Source: Candidatus Saccharimonadota bacterium (GTDB lineage: Bacteria; Patescibacteriota; Saccharimonadia; Saccharimonadales; UBA4665). From it: 34,967 nt of DNA. This document shows positions 25,951 to 34,967 of this stretch, one piece after another; position 1 is the stretch's first letter, and each line of letters starts with the position of its first letter. Where the stretch lies: contig DAIESS010000004.1 in NCBI GenBank assembly GCA_027346135.1, forward strand, positions 1 to 34,967, in the 5' to 3' direction. The notes under the pieces are model-generated. The model made no database searches. It was not told where the DNA came from and saw only the letters and a list, made by a program, of their open reading frames with translations. The position numbers and the translations under genes were made by a program.

Positions 25951-27156
25951 ATGAAGATACTGATGCTCGGGTGGGAATTGCCGCCCCATAATAGCGGTGG
26001 GCTAGGCGTTGCCTGTTACCAACTCTGTCGTGCGCTCTCTCACCGATCGGTCGATCTCGAATTTATCCTCCCCTACCAAGCCGATCACGATATTGACTTT
26101 ATGAAAATTACCGCTGCTCAACCGCAAGGTGTGACGGAGATAATTAAGAGTGGTATCGCCTACGATAGCTACAAATATATCCGCGACGATGGTACCGAGG
26201 AGTGGCACGACATTTACAGCCAGCAACAGATGTTTGAACATGCTGCTGCCCGACTAGCCAGCGAACGCGAATTCGACGTTTTACACGCTCACGACTGGCT
26301 GACCTTCCGCGCCGCTATGCGGATTAAGATGATGAAGGGATGTCCGATTATTTTGCATGTTCACTCGATTGAGTCCGATCGAGCCGGCGGCAGTGGCGGC
26401 AACCCGTTAGTTCGAGAGATTGAAGCCACGGCTTTTGCGGTTGCCGACCGGATCATGGCTGTCAGTAACTTCACTAAGCAAGCTATCATGCGTGAATATG
26501 GCATCCCCGGTGACAAGATCGAAGTTGTCCACAACAGCATTGAGGTTGGCGAAATTCCTTATGAAACCGACAATGTCTACCGTTACCTGTCCGCCCTGAA
26601 GGCTCAGGGTTGGCGAGTTGTTTGCAACATTGGCCGTTTAACCGTCCAAAAAGGGCTGCCTAACTTCTTATTGGCCGCCAAGGAGGTCATAGCTCGTCGG
26701 CCCAACACTATGTTCTTGATTGTTGGTAGCGGCGAACAATACCTCGAGCTTTTGCAACAGGCCGCCGACCTTGGTATTGCTAAAAATGTTATCTTTACGG
26801 GCTTCCAACGCGGCAAGAACTGGCGTGACGCTTTCCGGATAGCCGATCTATTTGTTATGCCGTCAGTTTCGGAGCCGTTCGGCCTGACTCCGCTCGAAGC
26901 TATTCCCTATGGCACGCCGTCAGTCGTCAGCAAGCAATCCGGCGTCAGCGAAGTCCTTTACAACTGTTTGAAAGTCGATTTTTGGGATATCAATGAGATG
27001 GCTAACCAGATCTTAGCTGTCGTTAACAACGATGAATTGCGCGACGAATTACACCGTAACGCCTTAAAAGAGTACGTCCGAATGTCATGGGATGGTGCGG
27101 CCGATAAAGTCTTGAAATCATATCAACATCACGCTAATCAGGCGGTAGCAGCATGA
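25951..27156 (+). CDS. GT4-family glycosyltransferase (glycogen/starch synthase-like)
   Basis: MKILMLGWELPPHNSGGLGVACYQLCRAL...IVGSGEQYLELLQQAADLGIAKNVIFTGFQRG...VMPSVSEPFGLTPLEAIPYGTPSVVSKQSGVSEV. Confidence 0.92.
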   Translation: MKILMLGWELPPHNSGGLGVACYQLCRALSHRSVDLEFILPYQADHDIDFMKITAAQPQGVTEIIKSGIAYDSYKYIRDDGTEEWHDIYSQQQMFEHAAARLASEREFDVLHAHDWLTFRAAMRIKMMKGCPIILHVHSIESDRAGGSGGNPLVREIEATAFAVADRIMAVSNFTKQAIMREYGIPGDKIEVVHNSIEVGEIPYETDNVYRYLSALKAQGWRVVCNIGRLTVQKGLPNFLLAAKEVIARRPNTMFLIVGSGEQYLELLQQAADLGIAKNVIFTGFQRGKNWRDAFRIADLFVMPSVSEPFGLTPLEAIPYGTPSVVSKQSGVSEVLYNCLKVDFWDINEMANQILAVVNNDELRDELHRNALKEYVRMSWDGAADKVLKSYQHHANQAVAA

Positions 27157-28358
27157 AATCGATTGTTCTATACCTGCATGTCCACCAGCCCTACCGTATC
27201 CGGCACTATAGCGTTTTCGACACCGGTTACGACCACAATTATTTTAATGCCCACTACGAAGACCAGACCAGTAACGAACGCATTTTGCACAAGGTTGCCG
27301 AAAAGTCGTACATTCCGACCAACCACCGCCTGCTGCAATTATTAGACGAGAATCCAGGTTTTAAGCTTAGTTTGTCAATCACCGGCACTGTGCTTGATCA
27401 GCTCGAGGCCTGGTCGCCCGAGGCGCTGCAATCGTTTAAAGATTTAGTTGCTACCGGACGGGTTGAGATTGTAGCCGAGACTTATCACCACAGTTTAGCT
27501 TTCTTTTATTCACGCTCCGAGTTCGAGGCTCAGGTTGCGATGCACCGCGAGAAAGTCCAAAAGCTCTTCGGTCAAACGCCCCAGGTTTTCCGTAACACAG
27601 AGTTATCTTACAACAACGACATCGCTTACTGGGCCGATAAAGCTGGCTACAAAGGTATTATTACTGAAGGTTGGGACACGGTTTTGGGCTGGCGAAGCCC
27701 TAACTATGTTTACCGGCCGGCTCACACCGACAACATTCGCTTGTTGATGAAGAATTACAAGCTGAGCGACGACATTGCTTTCCGTTTTGGTGACCGCAAC
27801 TGGGCTGAATGGCCACTGACGGCCGATAAGTTTGCTCACTGGTTATCGAGCGACCAAAACGCTACCAACTTTGACTTGTTTATGGACTACGAGACTTTCG
27901 GTGAGCACCAATGGAGCGAGTCGGGCATTTTCGGCTTCCTTGAACACTTGCCCAAAGAGTGGCTTAAGACCGAGGGCAACACCTTTATGACCATTAGCGA
28001 AGCCATTGATGCTTATGAGCCAAAAGACATCATCGACGTACCCCAGACGATCACCTGGGCGGACACCGAACGAGACTTGTCGGCTTGGTTGGGCAACAGC
28101 TTGCAACAGCAATCAATCATTGCGCTTTACGAGTTAGAAGAAAAGATTTTAGGCACTAACGACGGCAGTTTAATCGAAGACTGGCGCCGTTTACAGACAT
28201 CCGACCATTTCTACTACATGTGTACGAAATGGTGGAACGACGGTGATATTCACGCTTACTTCAGTCCCTACGATTCGCCGTATGACGCCTACATCAACTT
28301 CATGAACGCCTACCATGACCTGCGCTACCGTCTAGCCGAAAGAGGGATTCTCGTTTAA
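27153..28358 (+). CDS. GH57 family glycoside hydrolase (alpha-amylase-like)
   Basis: LYLHVHQPYRIRHYSVFD...VFRNTELSYNNDIAYWADKAGYKGIITEGWD...FMDYETFGEHQW; ATGA overlap with upstream GT4 gene. Confidence 0.93.
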   Translation: MKSIVLYLHVHQPYRIRHYSVFDTGYDHNYFNAHYEDQTSNERILHKVAEKSYIPTNHRLLQLLDENPGFKLSLSITGTVLDQLEAWSPEALQSFKDLVATGRVEIVAETYHHSLAFFYSRSEFEAQVAMHREKVQKLFGQTPQVFRNTELSYNNDIAYWADKAGYKGIITEGWDTVLGWRSPNYVYRPAHTDNIRLLMKNYKLSDDIAFRFGDRNWAEWPLTADKFAHWLSSDQNATNFDLFMDYETFGEHQWSESGIFGFLEHLPKEWLKTEGNTFMTISEAIDAYEPKDIIDVPQTITWADTERDLSAWLGNSLQQQSIIALYELEEKILGTNDGSLIEDWRRLQTSDHFYYMCTKWWNDGDIHAYFSPYDSPYDAYINFMNAYHDLRYRLAERGILV

Positions 28359-30307
28359 TGGCGCGGCCGGTAATGCTTGGCAATGGGGCTCTAACGGTCG
28401 GCCTCAACGAACAGGGCTTAGTCAACGACTTCTATTATCCGTACGTAGGCTTGGACAACCTCAATACATCACGGAGTATGCATCACCGCATCGGCGTGTG
28501 GGTCGAAGGCCAATTTTCTTGGGTCGATGATGGCACCTGGGATATTAGTGTTAATTTCGAGTCGTCTGCCCTTGTAAGTGACATTGAGATGACCAACAAA
28601 GAGCTGCAAATTCAGCTTAATCTGGTCGATTTTGTCGACTGCACGGTCAATGCTTTCTGTCGTCGAATTGTTGTTAGTAGCCAGTCGGGTGAATATCGCA
28701 ACATTCGCCTGTTTATGCATCAAGTTTTCCAAATATCACGGGCTGGTCGGGCCGATACTGCCCTTTACGTGCCCGACGAAAACTATATTCTCGACTATAA
28801 GGGTCGCTGCGCCCTGCTAGTTTATGGTCAGAATACCGATGGAACACTTTACGACCAGTTCTCGATCGGCAACTATGGTATTGAGGGCAAAGAAGGCACC
28901 TACAAGGATGCCGAGGACGGCGAACTAAGTAATAACGCTGTTGAGCACGGTGGCGTTGATTCGGTAATTCGTTTCCAGTGCAACTTAGAAGGTGGTGCTA
29001 GTGCCGAATATGACTACTGGATAATCGCGGCCGATTCACAGTACACCGCCGAGGGCTTGCACTTACAGGTTAAGAAAGATGGCCTGGATAAGCGTCTTGA
29101 GAATACCCGCGACTATTGGCGTAACTGGTTGAAGCGGACGAATGATGTCGAGCCAGCGATTGACCCCAAGTATCACGATACCGTTCGCAAGTCGTTAATG
29201 GTCATCAAAGCGCACATCGACAAACGGGGTGGCATCATTGCCTCTTGCGATTCTTCAATTTATAACTTCGGCCGTGATTATTACAGCTATGTCTGGCCAC
29301 GCGACGGTGCTTTCGCCATTTGGCCGCTAATTAAACTGGGCTACCGGGACGAAGCTAGGCTATTCTTCGAGTTTTGCCGCGACATTATGCACCCGGATGG
29401 TTACATGATGCACAAATATCAGCCAGACAAAGCCATCGGTAGTACTTGGCACCCGCTACTGCATGGTCGACGTCAAGAGCTGGCCATTCAGGAGGATGAG
29501 ACTGCCATCATCATCTTCATGCTAGGCGAATACCTCAAGCATACGGGCGATCAAGACTTTGTATTTGGGCTTTACAATACGTTTATCCAGCCTGCCGCCA
29601 ATTTTATTGCGTCGTTTGTCGATGAGCATACTGGTCTGCCGCACGCCAGTTATGACCTTTGGGAAGAGAAATTCCTAACCAGCGCTTACACAACGAGCGT
29701 ATGTTACCGTGCCCTGCAGATTGCCGCAGACTTTGCCGACAAGTTCGAGTACCCCGATGACGCCGTACGCTGGAAGAAAGCTGCCGAGGTCATGAAAGAT
29801 GGTCGCGACATATTTTACGACCCAGAACGTCGTGCCTTGCGTAAGGGTTATTTACTGCAGGACAACGGTTCGCTCGAGTTCGACAATACACTTGATGTAT
29901 CTTCTCTCTTCGGTGTGATTACATTTGGGTTATTCGACCTTAACGACCATCAATTGGCCGATTCCCTTCATCTAGCTGATGAAGTCTTGCTCAATAAGTC
30001 TCCGTCGGATGGTGTGCCACGGTATGAGTATGACCATTATTTTGAATCTGACCCGCCATATATGGGCAATCCGTGGTTTGTAACGACGCTATGGCTAGCG
30101 GCCTTGAAGAACCACACCGATCATACATCTTTAGATTACTACGTCGATTGGACGTTAAAACACGCCATGCCAAGTGGTGTTCTTTCCGAGCAAATTGAAC
30201 CGTCTACGGGTGCACCACTGTCTGTTACGCCTCTAGTATGGAGCCATGCCGAGCTCATCAATGCGATTTTAGCCAGCTCTAACTCAAAAGCCAGCCCCGA
30301 GGCTTAA
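28358..30307 (+). CDS. GH15 family glucoamylase/glucan glucohydrolase
   Basis: NGALTVGLNEQGLVNDFYYPYVG...YSYVWPRDGAFAIWPLIKLGY...YDLWEEKFLTSAYTTSVCYRAL; start overlaps GH57 stop. Confidence 0.93.
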   Translation: MARPVMLGNGALTVGLNEQGLVNDFYYPYVGLDNLNTSRSMHHRIGVWVEGQFSWVDDGTWDISVNFESSALVSDIEMTNKELQIQLNLVDFVDCTVNAFCRRIVVSSQSGEYRNIRLFMHQVFQISRAGRADTALYVPDENYILDYKGRCALLVYGQNTDGTLYDQFSIGNYGIEGKEGTYKDAEDGELSNNAVEHGGVDSVIRFQCNLEGGASAEYDYWIIAADSQYTAEGLHLQVKKDGLDKRLENTRDYWRNWLKRTNDVEPAIDPKYHDTVRKSLMVIKAHIDKRGGIIASCDSSIYNFGRDYYSYVWPRDGAFAIWPLIKLGYRDEARLFFEFCRDIMHPDGYMMHKYQPDKAIGSTWHPLLHGRRQELAIQEDETAIIIFMLGEYLKHTGDQDFVFGLYNTFIQPAANFIASFVDEHTGLPHASYDLWEEKFLTSAYTTSVCYRALQIAADFADKFEYPDDAVRWKKAAEVMKDGRDIFYDPERRALRKGYLLQDNGSLEFDNTLDVSSLFGVITFGLFDLNDHQLADSLHLADEVLLNKSPSDGVPRYEYDHYFESDPPYMGNPWFVTTLWLAALKNHTDHTSLDYYVDWTLKHAMPSGVLSEQIEPSTGAPLSVTPLVWSHAELINAILASSNSKASPEA

Positions 30308-30319
30308 GCTTTTCTGATA

Positions 30320-30354
30320 TTTAAAAAGGCCCCCGTGGGAGCCTTTTATTTTTA
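30320..30354 (+). terminator. Terminator of glucan operon
   Basis: AAAAAGGCCCCCGTGGGAGCCTTTTATTTTT hairpin with T-rich tail. Confidence 0.65.
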
Positions 30355-30366
30355 GATAGGTATGGC

Positions 30367-30567
30367 TTAGCGCTTCGGCGCTTCGTTGCGGCCCAAGTTC
30401 TTCTTGGTTTCAGTGAAGATAACGTGTTTGCGTAGTTTGGGGCTGTACTTGCGAAGAGATAGCTTTTCGGGAGTGTTCATGGTGTTTTTAGGAGTGTAAT
30501 AAATACGCTCGCCACTTTCTTCGCTTACCAATCCCACAATTTTACGTTTGTCGCCTTTTTTAGCCAT
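30367..30567 (-). CDS. rpmG: 50S ribosomal protein L33 (Cys-less form)
   Basis: [57 protein letters not shown]. Confidence 0.93.
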   Translation of the reverse strand: MAKKGDKRKIVGLVSEESGERIYYTPKNTMNTPEKLSLRKYSPKLRKHVIFTETKKNLGRNEAPKR

Positions 30568-30608
30568 AGATGTTTACCAATGATAAAGTTTATAAATTAA
30601 TCCTATCT

Positions 30609-30637
30609 ATAGTAACAGATAAGAGGAGCCATGTAAA
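30609..30637 (-). promoter_or_regulatory. rpmG promoter
   Basis: TTTACA (30632-30637) - 17 nt - TACTAT (30609-30614). Confidence 0.65.
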
Positions 30638-30654
30638 CCGTCCGACTAAGGTGC

Positions 30655-30749
30655 ATTAAAAAATACCGATTGATCAGATCGGTATTTTTTGTTCCTCTTG
30701 CAAGAAGGATAAAGGTTTTGTAAGGTTTACGTTTTTGCCGCTTACTTAC
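30655..30749 (-). ncRNA. Candidate ~95-nt small RNA with own promoter and terminator
   Basis: TTGACA (30779-30784) - 17 nt - TACTCT (30756-30761), then ~95 nt ending at hairpin AAAAAATACCGAT...ATCGGTATTTTTT; no plausible ORF. Confidence 0.4.
30658..30691. terminator. Bidirectional intrinsic terminator
   Basis: AAAAATACCGATTGATCAGATCGGTATTTTTT. Confidence 0.8.
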
Positions 30750-30829
30750 ACTTGCAGAGTACTAGACGCTTATGCTTGTGTCAAGCATTTTTATTAACAT
30801 ATGTAACAATTATCACTTGATTTAAATAA

Positions 30830-30938
30830 CCCCGCGTCAATTGCGGGGCTATGGGCGCTTGAAAATATAATTTTTGAAGTGGTTCAAGCCACCAAGCGCA
30901 GTATCATTACATCATAGGCATTAAGGTAATGCTGTGAT
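30830..30938 (-). repeat. Cluster of stem-loops downstream of tRNA-Thr
   Basis: CCCCGC/GCGGGG (30830-30848), GCGCTTG/CAAGCGC (30855-30899) enclosing GTGG/CCAC (30879-30892), GCATTA/TAATGC inside ATCA/TGAT (30911-30938). Confidence 0.6.
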
Positions 30939-30950
30939 TTATTTTACACG

Positions 30951-31025
30951 TGGAGCCGAAGACGAGGATTGAACTCGTGACCCCCGCCTTACCATGGCGA
31001 TGCTCTACCACTGAGCTACTTCGGC
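30951..31025 (-). tRNA. tRNA-Thr (anticodon GGT)
   Basis: GCCGAAG-TA-GCTCAGTGGTAGAGC-A-TCGCCATGGTAAGGCGG-GGGTC-ACGAGTTCAATCCTCGT-CTTCGGC-TCCA. Confidence 0.96.
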
Positions 31026-31123
31026 CTGTTTGGCATGACGAATTTAGTTATCGCCGCCAAAATACTCGGCTATTGTACCAAAATGTCACCGTTATAGCTA
31101 GAGAGTAGGAGCAATCTAAGAGT

Positions 31124-32683
31124 CTAAAAACTAATCCGCTTTTCGGAAACTTCAGTGCCGTCATAGCTGTAGACGCGGTTGGCCTTGTCAGACCTGGCTT
31201 CAAGATGGACTGGTTTTTGCCAAAGTCTAAAGATATAAGGCAGCGTTTTCTTTATATAGTCAGGGTCGAGGGCTTTTCCCTCATATTCATGCCTAAGATA
31301 AAGTTGATTGGCATTGTTATAGTCCCCATCTACGACTGTAATGTAAGGCATACCGGAATTATCCATGGAACTCACAAGCATATCACGTATTTTTTGCCAG
31401 CCATTATCAATCACAACATAATCAACTTCACCATCAAAATCAACTCGTTCCTCGTAGATATACATATCCATACGATCAGCGACAATCTTATTAAAATGGT
31501 TGCGGATGAATGACTGATCATCATTGTGAATCATAATGTCTCTCAAGGCAGGTATCGCCGGGCTATCTTCTAATCGCCCCTCGAAACGCGGCTGAACAGG
31601 TATATGTTCTTTTATTAGCCAGTCATTCTCCTCGGCTGAAAGGGTGCCATTGTAATAATCCTCGAGATATTCATACATTTTCATGCCCAAATAATACGGG
31701 TTGATCCGCTTAGGATCTGGTGCGACCACACCGCTATGCTGTCGCCACCAAATTTCATTATCCTTGTCAGATATTAGATTGCGGTCACTCATTTCGCGCA
31801 TGATGCGCTTATGCCAATGAGATGCACAGCATTCGTTCCTGATTTGGGTACGACGTTGCGGATAGAAATAGAGCGACTCGCTGCGTACGATATCAATAAC
31901 ATCACGCTGCCATTCCTGAAGATTCGGCCCATGATTTCTGATAAAGCCGAGGATGTCTCTATCTGGTTCAGGCGGAATGTGAAGGGCTTCGGTATGCTGG
32001 TCATGAATAACCTTCAGTACGGGTTTGCTTGCGATGTCGAATATGTCATCAAATTGTCCGGCCGGGATACTTTCGTGGGGCCGACGCTTACGGCTAGCTT
32101 GCTCGCGCCAATTTCGCAACTCATCCTCTTTTTGTGGTCGATTCGGTCGATATGGGTCAACATGCTCTTCTATGGAAAGAGTCGCATCCAGTAGCTGTTC
32201 GACGGCCATTTTACCGTATTGCTCCTCATAACCTTGAATGCGGACAGCGTTGTGGGCGGCCGCTTCCGGCATATCCCGTCGGGTAGGTGCAAATAATTTA
32301 TTGTTTTTAAAGAAGTCTGAGTGTGCCAAGACATGCGCCATAACGAGTTTATTCTCGATTGGTGGATTGTTCTCCATAAGATATGCTTGCGCCGGGTTGC
32401 TATTTATGACTAACTCATAAATTTTCGACAAACCCCAATCGTACATCGTTTTAATTTGCCGATATTCACGTCCATGTGTCCAGTGCGAATAACGTTCCGG
32501 CAAGCCGTATGAACCTATCTCGCTAATGACATTTGGTGGTACGACTTCAAAATGTGTTGGAAAAGGATCCAGATGGTTTTCTTCGGCAATACTCCAGATA
32601 TTTGCCAAAGCAGCTTCTAGGTCACGATCCTCTGCCTCGTAGCGGTTGGCCGCTTTGTCGAACGGTGTGGATTCCATGCTCAT
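31124..32683 (-). CDS. SpoVR/YcgB family protein
   Basis: IWSIAEENHLDPFPTHFEVVPPNVISEIGSYGLPERYSHWTHGREYRQIKTMYDWGLSKIYELVINSNPAQAYLMENN...; YxxxLPYIFRLWQKPVHLE C-term. Confidence 0.95.
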   Translation of the reverse strand: MSMESTPFDKAANRYEAEDRDLEAALANIWSIAEENHLDPFPTHFEVVPPNVISEIGSYGLPERYSHWTHGREYRQIKTMYDWGLSKIYELVINSNPAQAYLMENNPPIENKLVMAHVLAHSDFFKNNKLFAPTRRDMPEAAAHNAVRIQGYEEQYGKMAVEQLLDATLSIEEHVDPYRPNRPQKEDELRNWREQASRKRRPHESIPAGQFDDIFDIASKPVLKVIHDQHTEALHIPPEPDRDILGFIRNHGPNLQEWQRDVIDIVRSESLYFYPQRRTQIRNECCASHWHKRIMREMSDRNLISDKDNEIWWRQHSGVVAPDPKRINPYYLGMKMYEYLEDYYNGTLSAEENDWLIKEHIPVQPRFEGRLEDSPAIPALRDIMIHNDDQSFIRNHFNKIVADRMDMYIYEERVDFDGEVDYVVIDNGWQKIRDMLVSSMDNSGMPYITVVDGDYNNANQLYLRHEYEGKALDPDYIKKTLPYIFRLWQKPVHLEARSDKANRVYSYDGTEVSEKRISF

Positions 32684-32687
32684 GCGG

Positions 32688-33830
32688 CTAATCCTCTTGT
32701 TCCTCAGGGTTGAAAACTTTTTTCAGTGCCGCCAGTACACCTTCCTTTTCGGTGATCTTTAAGCCCTTGAAGCGTTCATCCGAGATGTTTTTCGTGTATT
32801 CATTTAAGAGTCCGCTTGAGCTGGTCTTGCCAATTTGAATGTATGCATACTGGTTTACTTCGCTATCGAGCAATTGTTGCACCAAATCGACACAACGCGG
32901 GTTGTCGCCATATTGGTTATCGCCGTCTGAAAAGTGAAGCGGGTAAACGTTGTGGCTGGTCGGTGGATAGCGATGTTGCAGCAATTCGAGAGCTAACTCG
33001 TTGGGCGCCGAGCACCTAGTGCCGCCTCCCGTTCCACGACTGAAGAATTGTTTTTCTGTGACTTCTTGCGCTTCGGTGTCGTGAGAGATAAACACTAGTT
33101 CTACCTCGGGAAACTTTGTTCTCAAAAAACTTACCGTCCACCAACAGAAAGCGCGGGTTATGTACTTTTCAAAATCGCCCATTGAACCTGAGATGTCGGC
33201 CATGGCAATAACTACGGCACTATTCTCAGGCCGCACATCTTCCTCCCATCGCCTAACACGATAGTCCTCCGGTGATATGCCTTTTATCTCCGCTACGCCG
33301 TAATCCTGGGCATTGCGCAGCATGTTTTGCATTATCGTACGGCTGATGTCGAGGCCGCTAGGGCTACGGTTATGCCGAACATCATCATATTTGACGATTT
33401 CCGACGGGATGTCCTTCTGCTCTTTGGGCTTAATTCGCGGCAAGCCCAAGTCTTCAAAAACCATCTCTTGAATTTCTTGCAGGGACAGCTCTGCCTCATA
33501 GTATTCCTCGCCCGGATCGGTACCGGCCTCTTTGCCGGGGTCGCCAACGCCATCGCCAGGCTGACTGCCGCCTTCACCCATACCGATTCCCTCTCGCTCG
33601 TCGCCGTACCGAAATCGCGGCAGTTCCAATGAGCGCATAGGGACTTTTATAGTCTTTTTACTGCGCGGATCGGCTGTTATTATTTCGCCGTCACTAATAA
33701 CCCCTTCGAGGTTGTCTTTTATGATCTCTTTGACTTTCTCGTTATGACGCGCCGCGTCTTGGTCTCCGCGGCGTTCGAATGACCAGTCTTGCCTCGAAAT
33801 GCTGGCAAACCATCGTTCGTTGTTTTCCAT
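32688..33830 (-). CDS. YeaH/DUF444 (UPF0229) family protein
   Basis: FASISRQDWSFERRGDQDAARHNEKVKEIIKDNLEGVISDGEII...AMADISGSMGDFEKYITRAFCWWTVSFLRTKFPEVELVFISHDTEAQEV (MIDAS-like DxSxS). Confidence 0.93.
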   Translation of the reverse strand: MENNERWFASISRQDWSFERRGDQDAARHNEKVKEIIKDNLEGVISDGEIITADPRSKKTIKVPMRSLELPRFRYGDEREGIGMGEGGSQPGDGVGDPGKEAGTDPGEEYYEAELSLQEIQEMVFEDLGLPRIKPKEQKDIPSEIVKYDDVRHNRSPSGLDISRTIMQNMLRNAQDYGVAEIKGISPEDYRVRRWEEDVRPENSAVVIAMADISGSMGDFEKYITRAFCWWTVSFLRTKFPEVELVFISHDTEAQEVTEKQFFSRGTGGGTRCSAPNELALELLQHRYPPTSHNVYPLHFSDGDNQYGDNPRCVDLVQQLLDSEVNQYAYIQIGKTSSSGLLNEYTKNISDERFKGLKITEKEGVLAALKKVFNPEEQED

Positions 33831-33899
33831 GTCTTTGTACCGTCTAGTTTTAAAGTAACGATTAATGTATTTTTAACGAACTAGCTGGTTTTTGTTTGG

Positions 33900-34967
33900 T
33901 TAGGAATGGCTCATCAAAGCACCGACATAGGCTATGAGCTCACTGGCGCAATGAGAACAGTAACCTTTTTCGGCAACCAGAGTACTTTCAACACTCTTGA
34001 TACGTTCGCGCTGTTCTTCATTGGGTACCTTTGTACTGGTCGTAAGCTTGACCATATCCTTCAGGTCGGCAAACAGTTTTTTCTCGATAGCTTCTTTAAG
34101 TCGCGGGTGAGTTGTGTAATCAAACTTCTCGCCCCGTCGATGCATTGATCCGATGCGTATAAGCAATTCATTCCTGAATTCCTTTTTACTGCTATCGCTA
34201 ATACCGATTTGTTCCTCAATACTGCGCATCAGGTTTTCGTCCGGCCCTGATTCTGCCTCGGTTAGTGGGTCGGTAGTAACTGAATCGGTGCAGAACAATT
34301 CGACCTGGTCTAAGTAGTTATCACATAGGCTTCGAGCGGTTTCTTCGTAAGAGTAGACGAATGCACTCTGAACTTCGCGCTTGGCAACTTCATCGTATTC
34401 TTTTTTGACGGTCGTTAAGTCGTCTTTCAAAGCCTCTTTGGCTTCAGGTTTCATGTCGCGGGTATGCGCGTGAAGATCGAGATTATCACGCAAGGCTCGA
34501 ATGGCGTCAATTGGCGTCAAGCAAGTCCTGTTCTGGTGAATAAGCGCGGTCGACAGGGAGTCGATAATGTAGCGGGGCGAAATACCGGACATACCTTCGT
34601 CGGGATGTTCTTCGGTCAGCTCCTTGAAGTCTCGCTGTGTCAAGCCGGCCGTTTCTTGTCCATCGTAGATCTTAAGTTTTTGAATTTTGGAATACTTCTT
34701 GGATTCTTTTATGCGCGATAAGACCGAGAACATAGCGGCCGTCGCTAGCGTATTTGGATTGATGTGTACTGATGAGCGTCGAACAAGGTCACCTTGACCT
34801 ATTAATTTCTCGTGAATTTGCTGTTCGGCTGATACTTGTAATGTGTAGGGTGCATCGATGACAACCATGCGATCGCGCAAAGCTTCGTTCTTTGGATTCT
34901 TCACGTAGGCCAGATATTCCGTCATATTGGTGTGAGCCAAAATGACCTCATCAGCGTATATGTTAGG
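33900..34967 (-). CDS. prkA: PrkA/YeaG-type serine protein kinase, C-terminal part (runs off right edge)
   Basis: PNIYADEVILAHTNMTEYLAYVKNPKNEALRDRMVVIDAPYTLQVSAEQQIHEKL...CLTPIDAIRALRDNLDLHA; frame stays open to 34967. Confidence 0.93.
   Translation of the reverse strand, partial: PNIYADEVILAHTNMTEYLAYVKNPKNEALRDRMVVIDAPYTLQVSAEQQIHEKLIGQGDLVRRSSVHINPNTLATAAMFSVLSRIKESKKYSKIQKLKIYDGQETAGLTQRDFKELTEEHPDEGMSGISPRYIIDSLSTALIHQNRTCLTPIDAIRALRDNLDLHAHTRDMKPEAKEALKDDLTTVKKEYDEVAKREVQSAFVYSYEETARSLCDNYLDQVELFCTDSVTTDPLTEAESGPDENLMRSIEEQIGISDSSKKEFRNELLIRIGSMHRRGEKFDYTTHPRLKEAIEKKLFADLKDMVKLTTSTKVPNEEQRERIKSVESTLVAEKGYCSHCASELIAYVGALMSHS

Noticed and set aside
1-34967. CRISPR arrays, transposons, prophage or integrase genes
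   Set aside because: No regularly spaced direct repeats, transposase/integrase motifs or att-like duplications seen, including at both tRNA 3' ends.

Overview
The window looks like a chromosomal segment of a Patescibacteria/CPR-type genome, possibly Saccharibacteria-like (inferred from gene content only). Most of it is housekeeping: cysS (partial), a DHH phosphoesterase, recR, ybaB/ebfC, dnaB, dnaX, rplJ-rplL, secE-nusG, rplK-rplA, dcd, two thymidylate kinases (one fused to a duplicated ThyX), an MprF-type lysyltransferase, a GT4-GH57-GH15 glucan operon, rpmG, tRNA-Trp, tRNA-Thr and a prkA-yeaH(DUF444)-spoVR block. The observations most worth following up are: (1) a complete-looking ribosome-mediated attenuator at 9721-9898(-), with a consensus promoter, a leaderless 27-aa ORF carrying Ile-Ile-Ile-Leu, mutually exclusive stems and an intrinsic terminator, in front of two unknown translationally coupled ORFs; (2) an unlisted 47-aa Gly/Ser/Cys-rich peptide gene at 25057-25200(-) with a strong SD, resembling microcin B17-type precursors in composition; (3) a Tmk-ThyX-ThyX fusion; (4) recR split by a -1 frame change at A6, and a GT39-like gene interrupted by TGA at an expected Trp; (5) a palindrome cluster in the nusG-rplK interval; (6) attenuator-like elements before secE and rplJ; (7) candidate small RNAs near 25290-25434(+) and 30655-30749(-). 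All calls are by eye from the sequence; no searches or folding were run.
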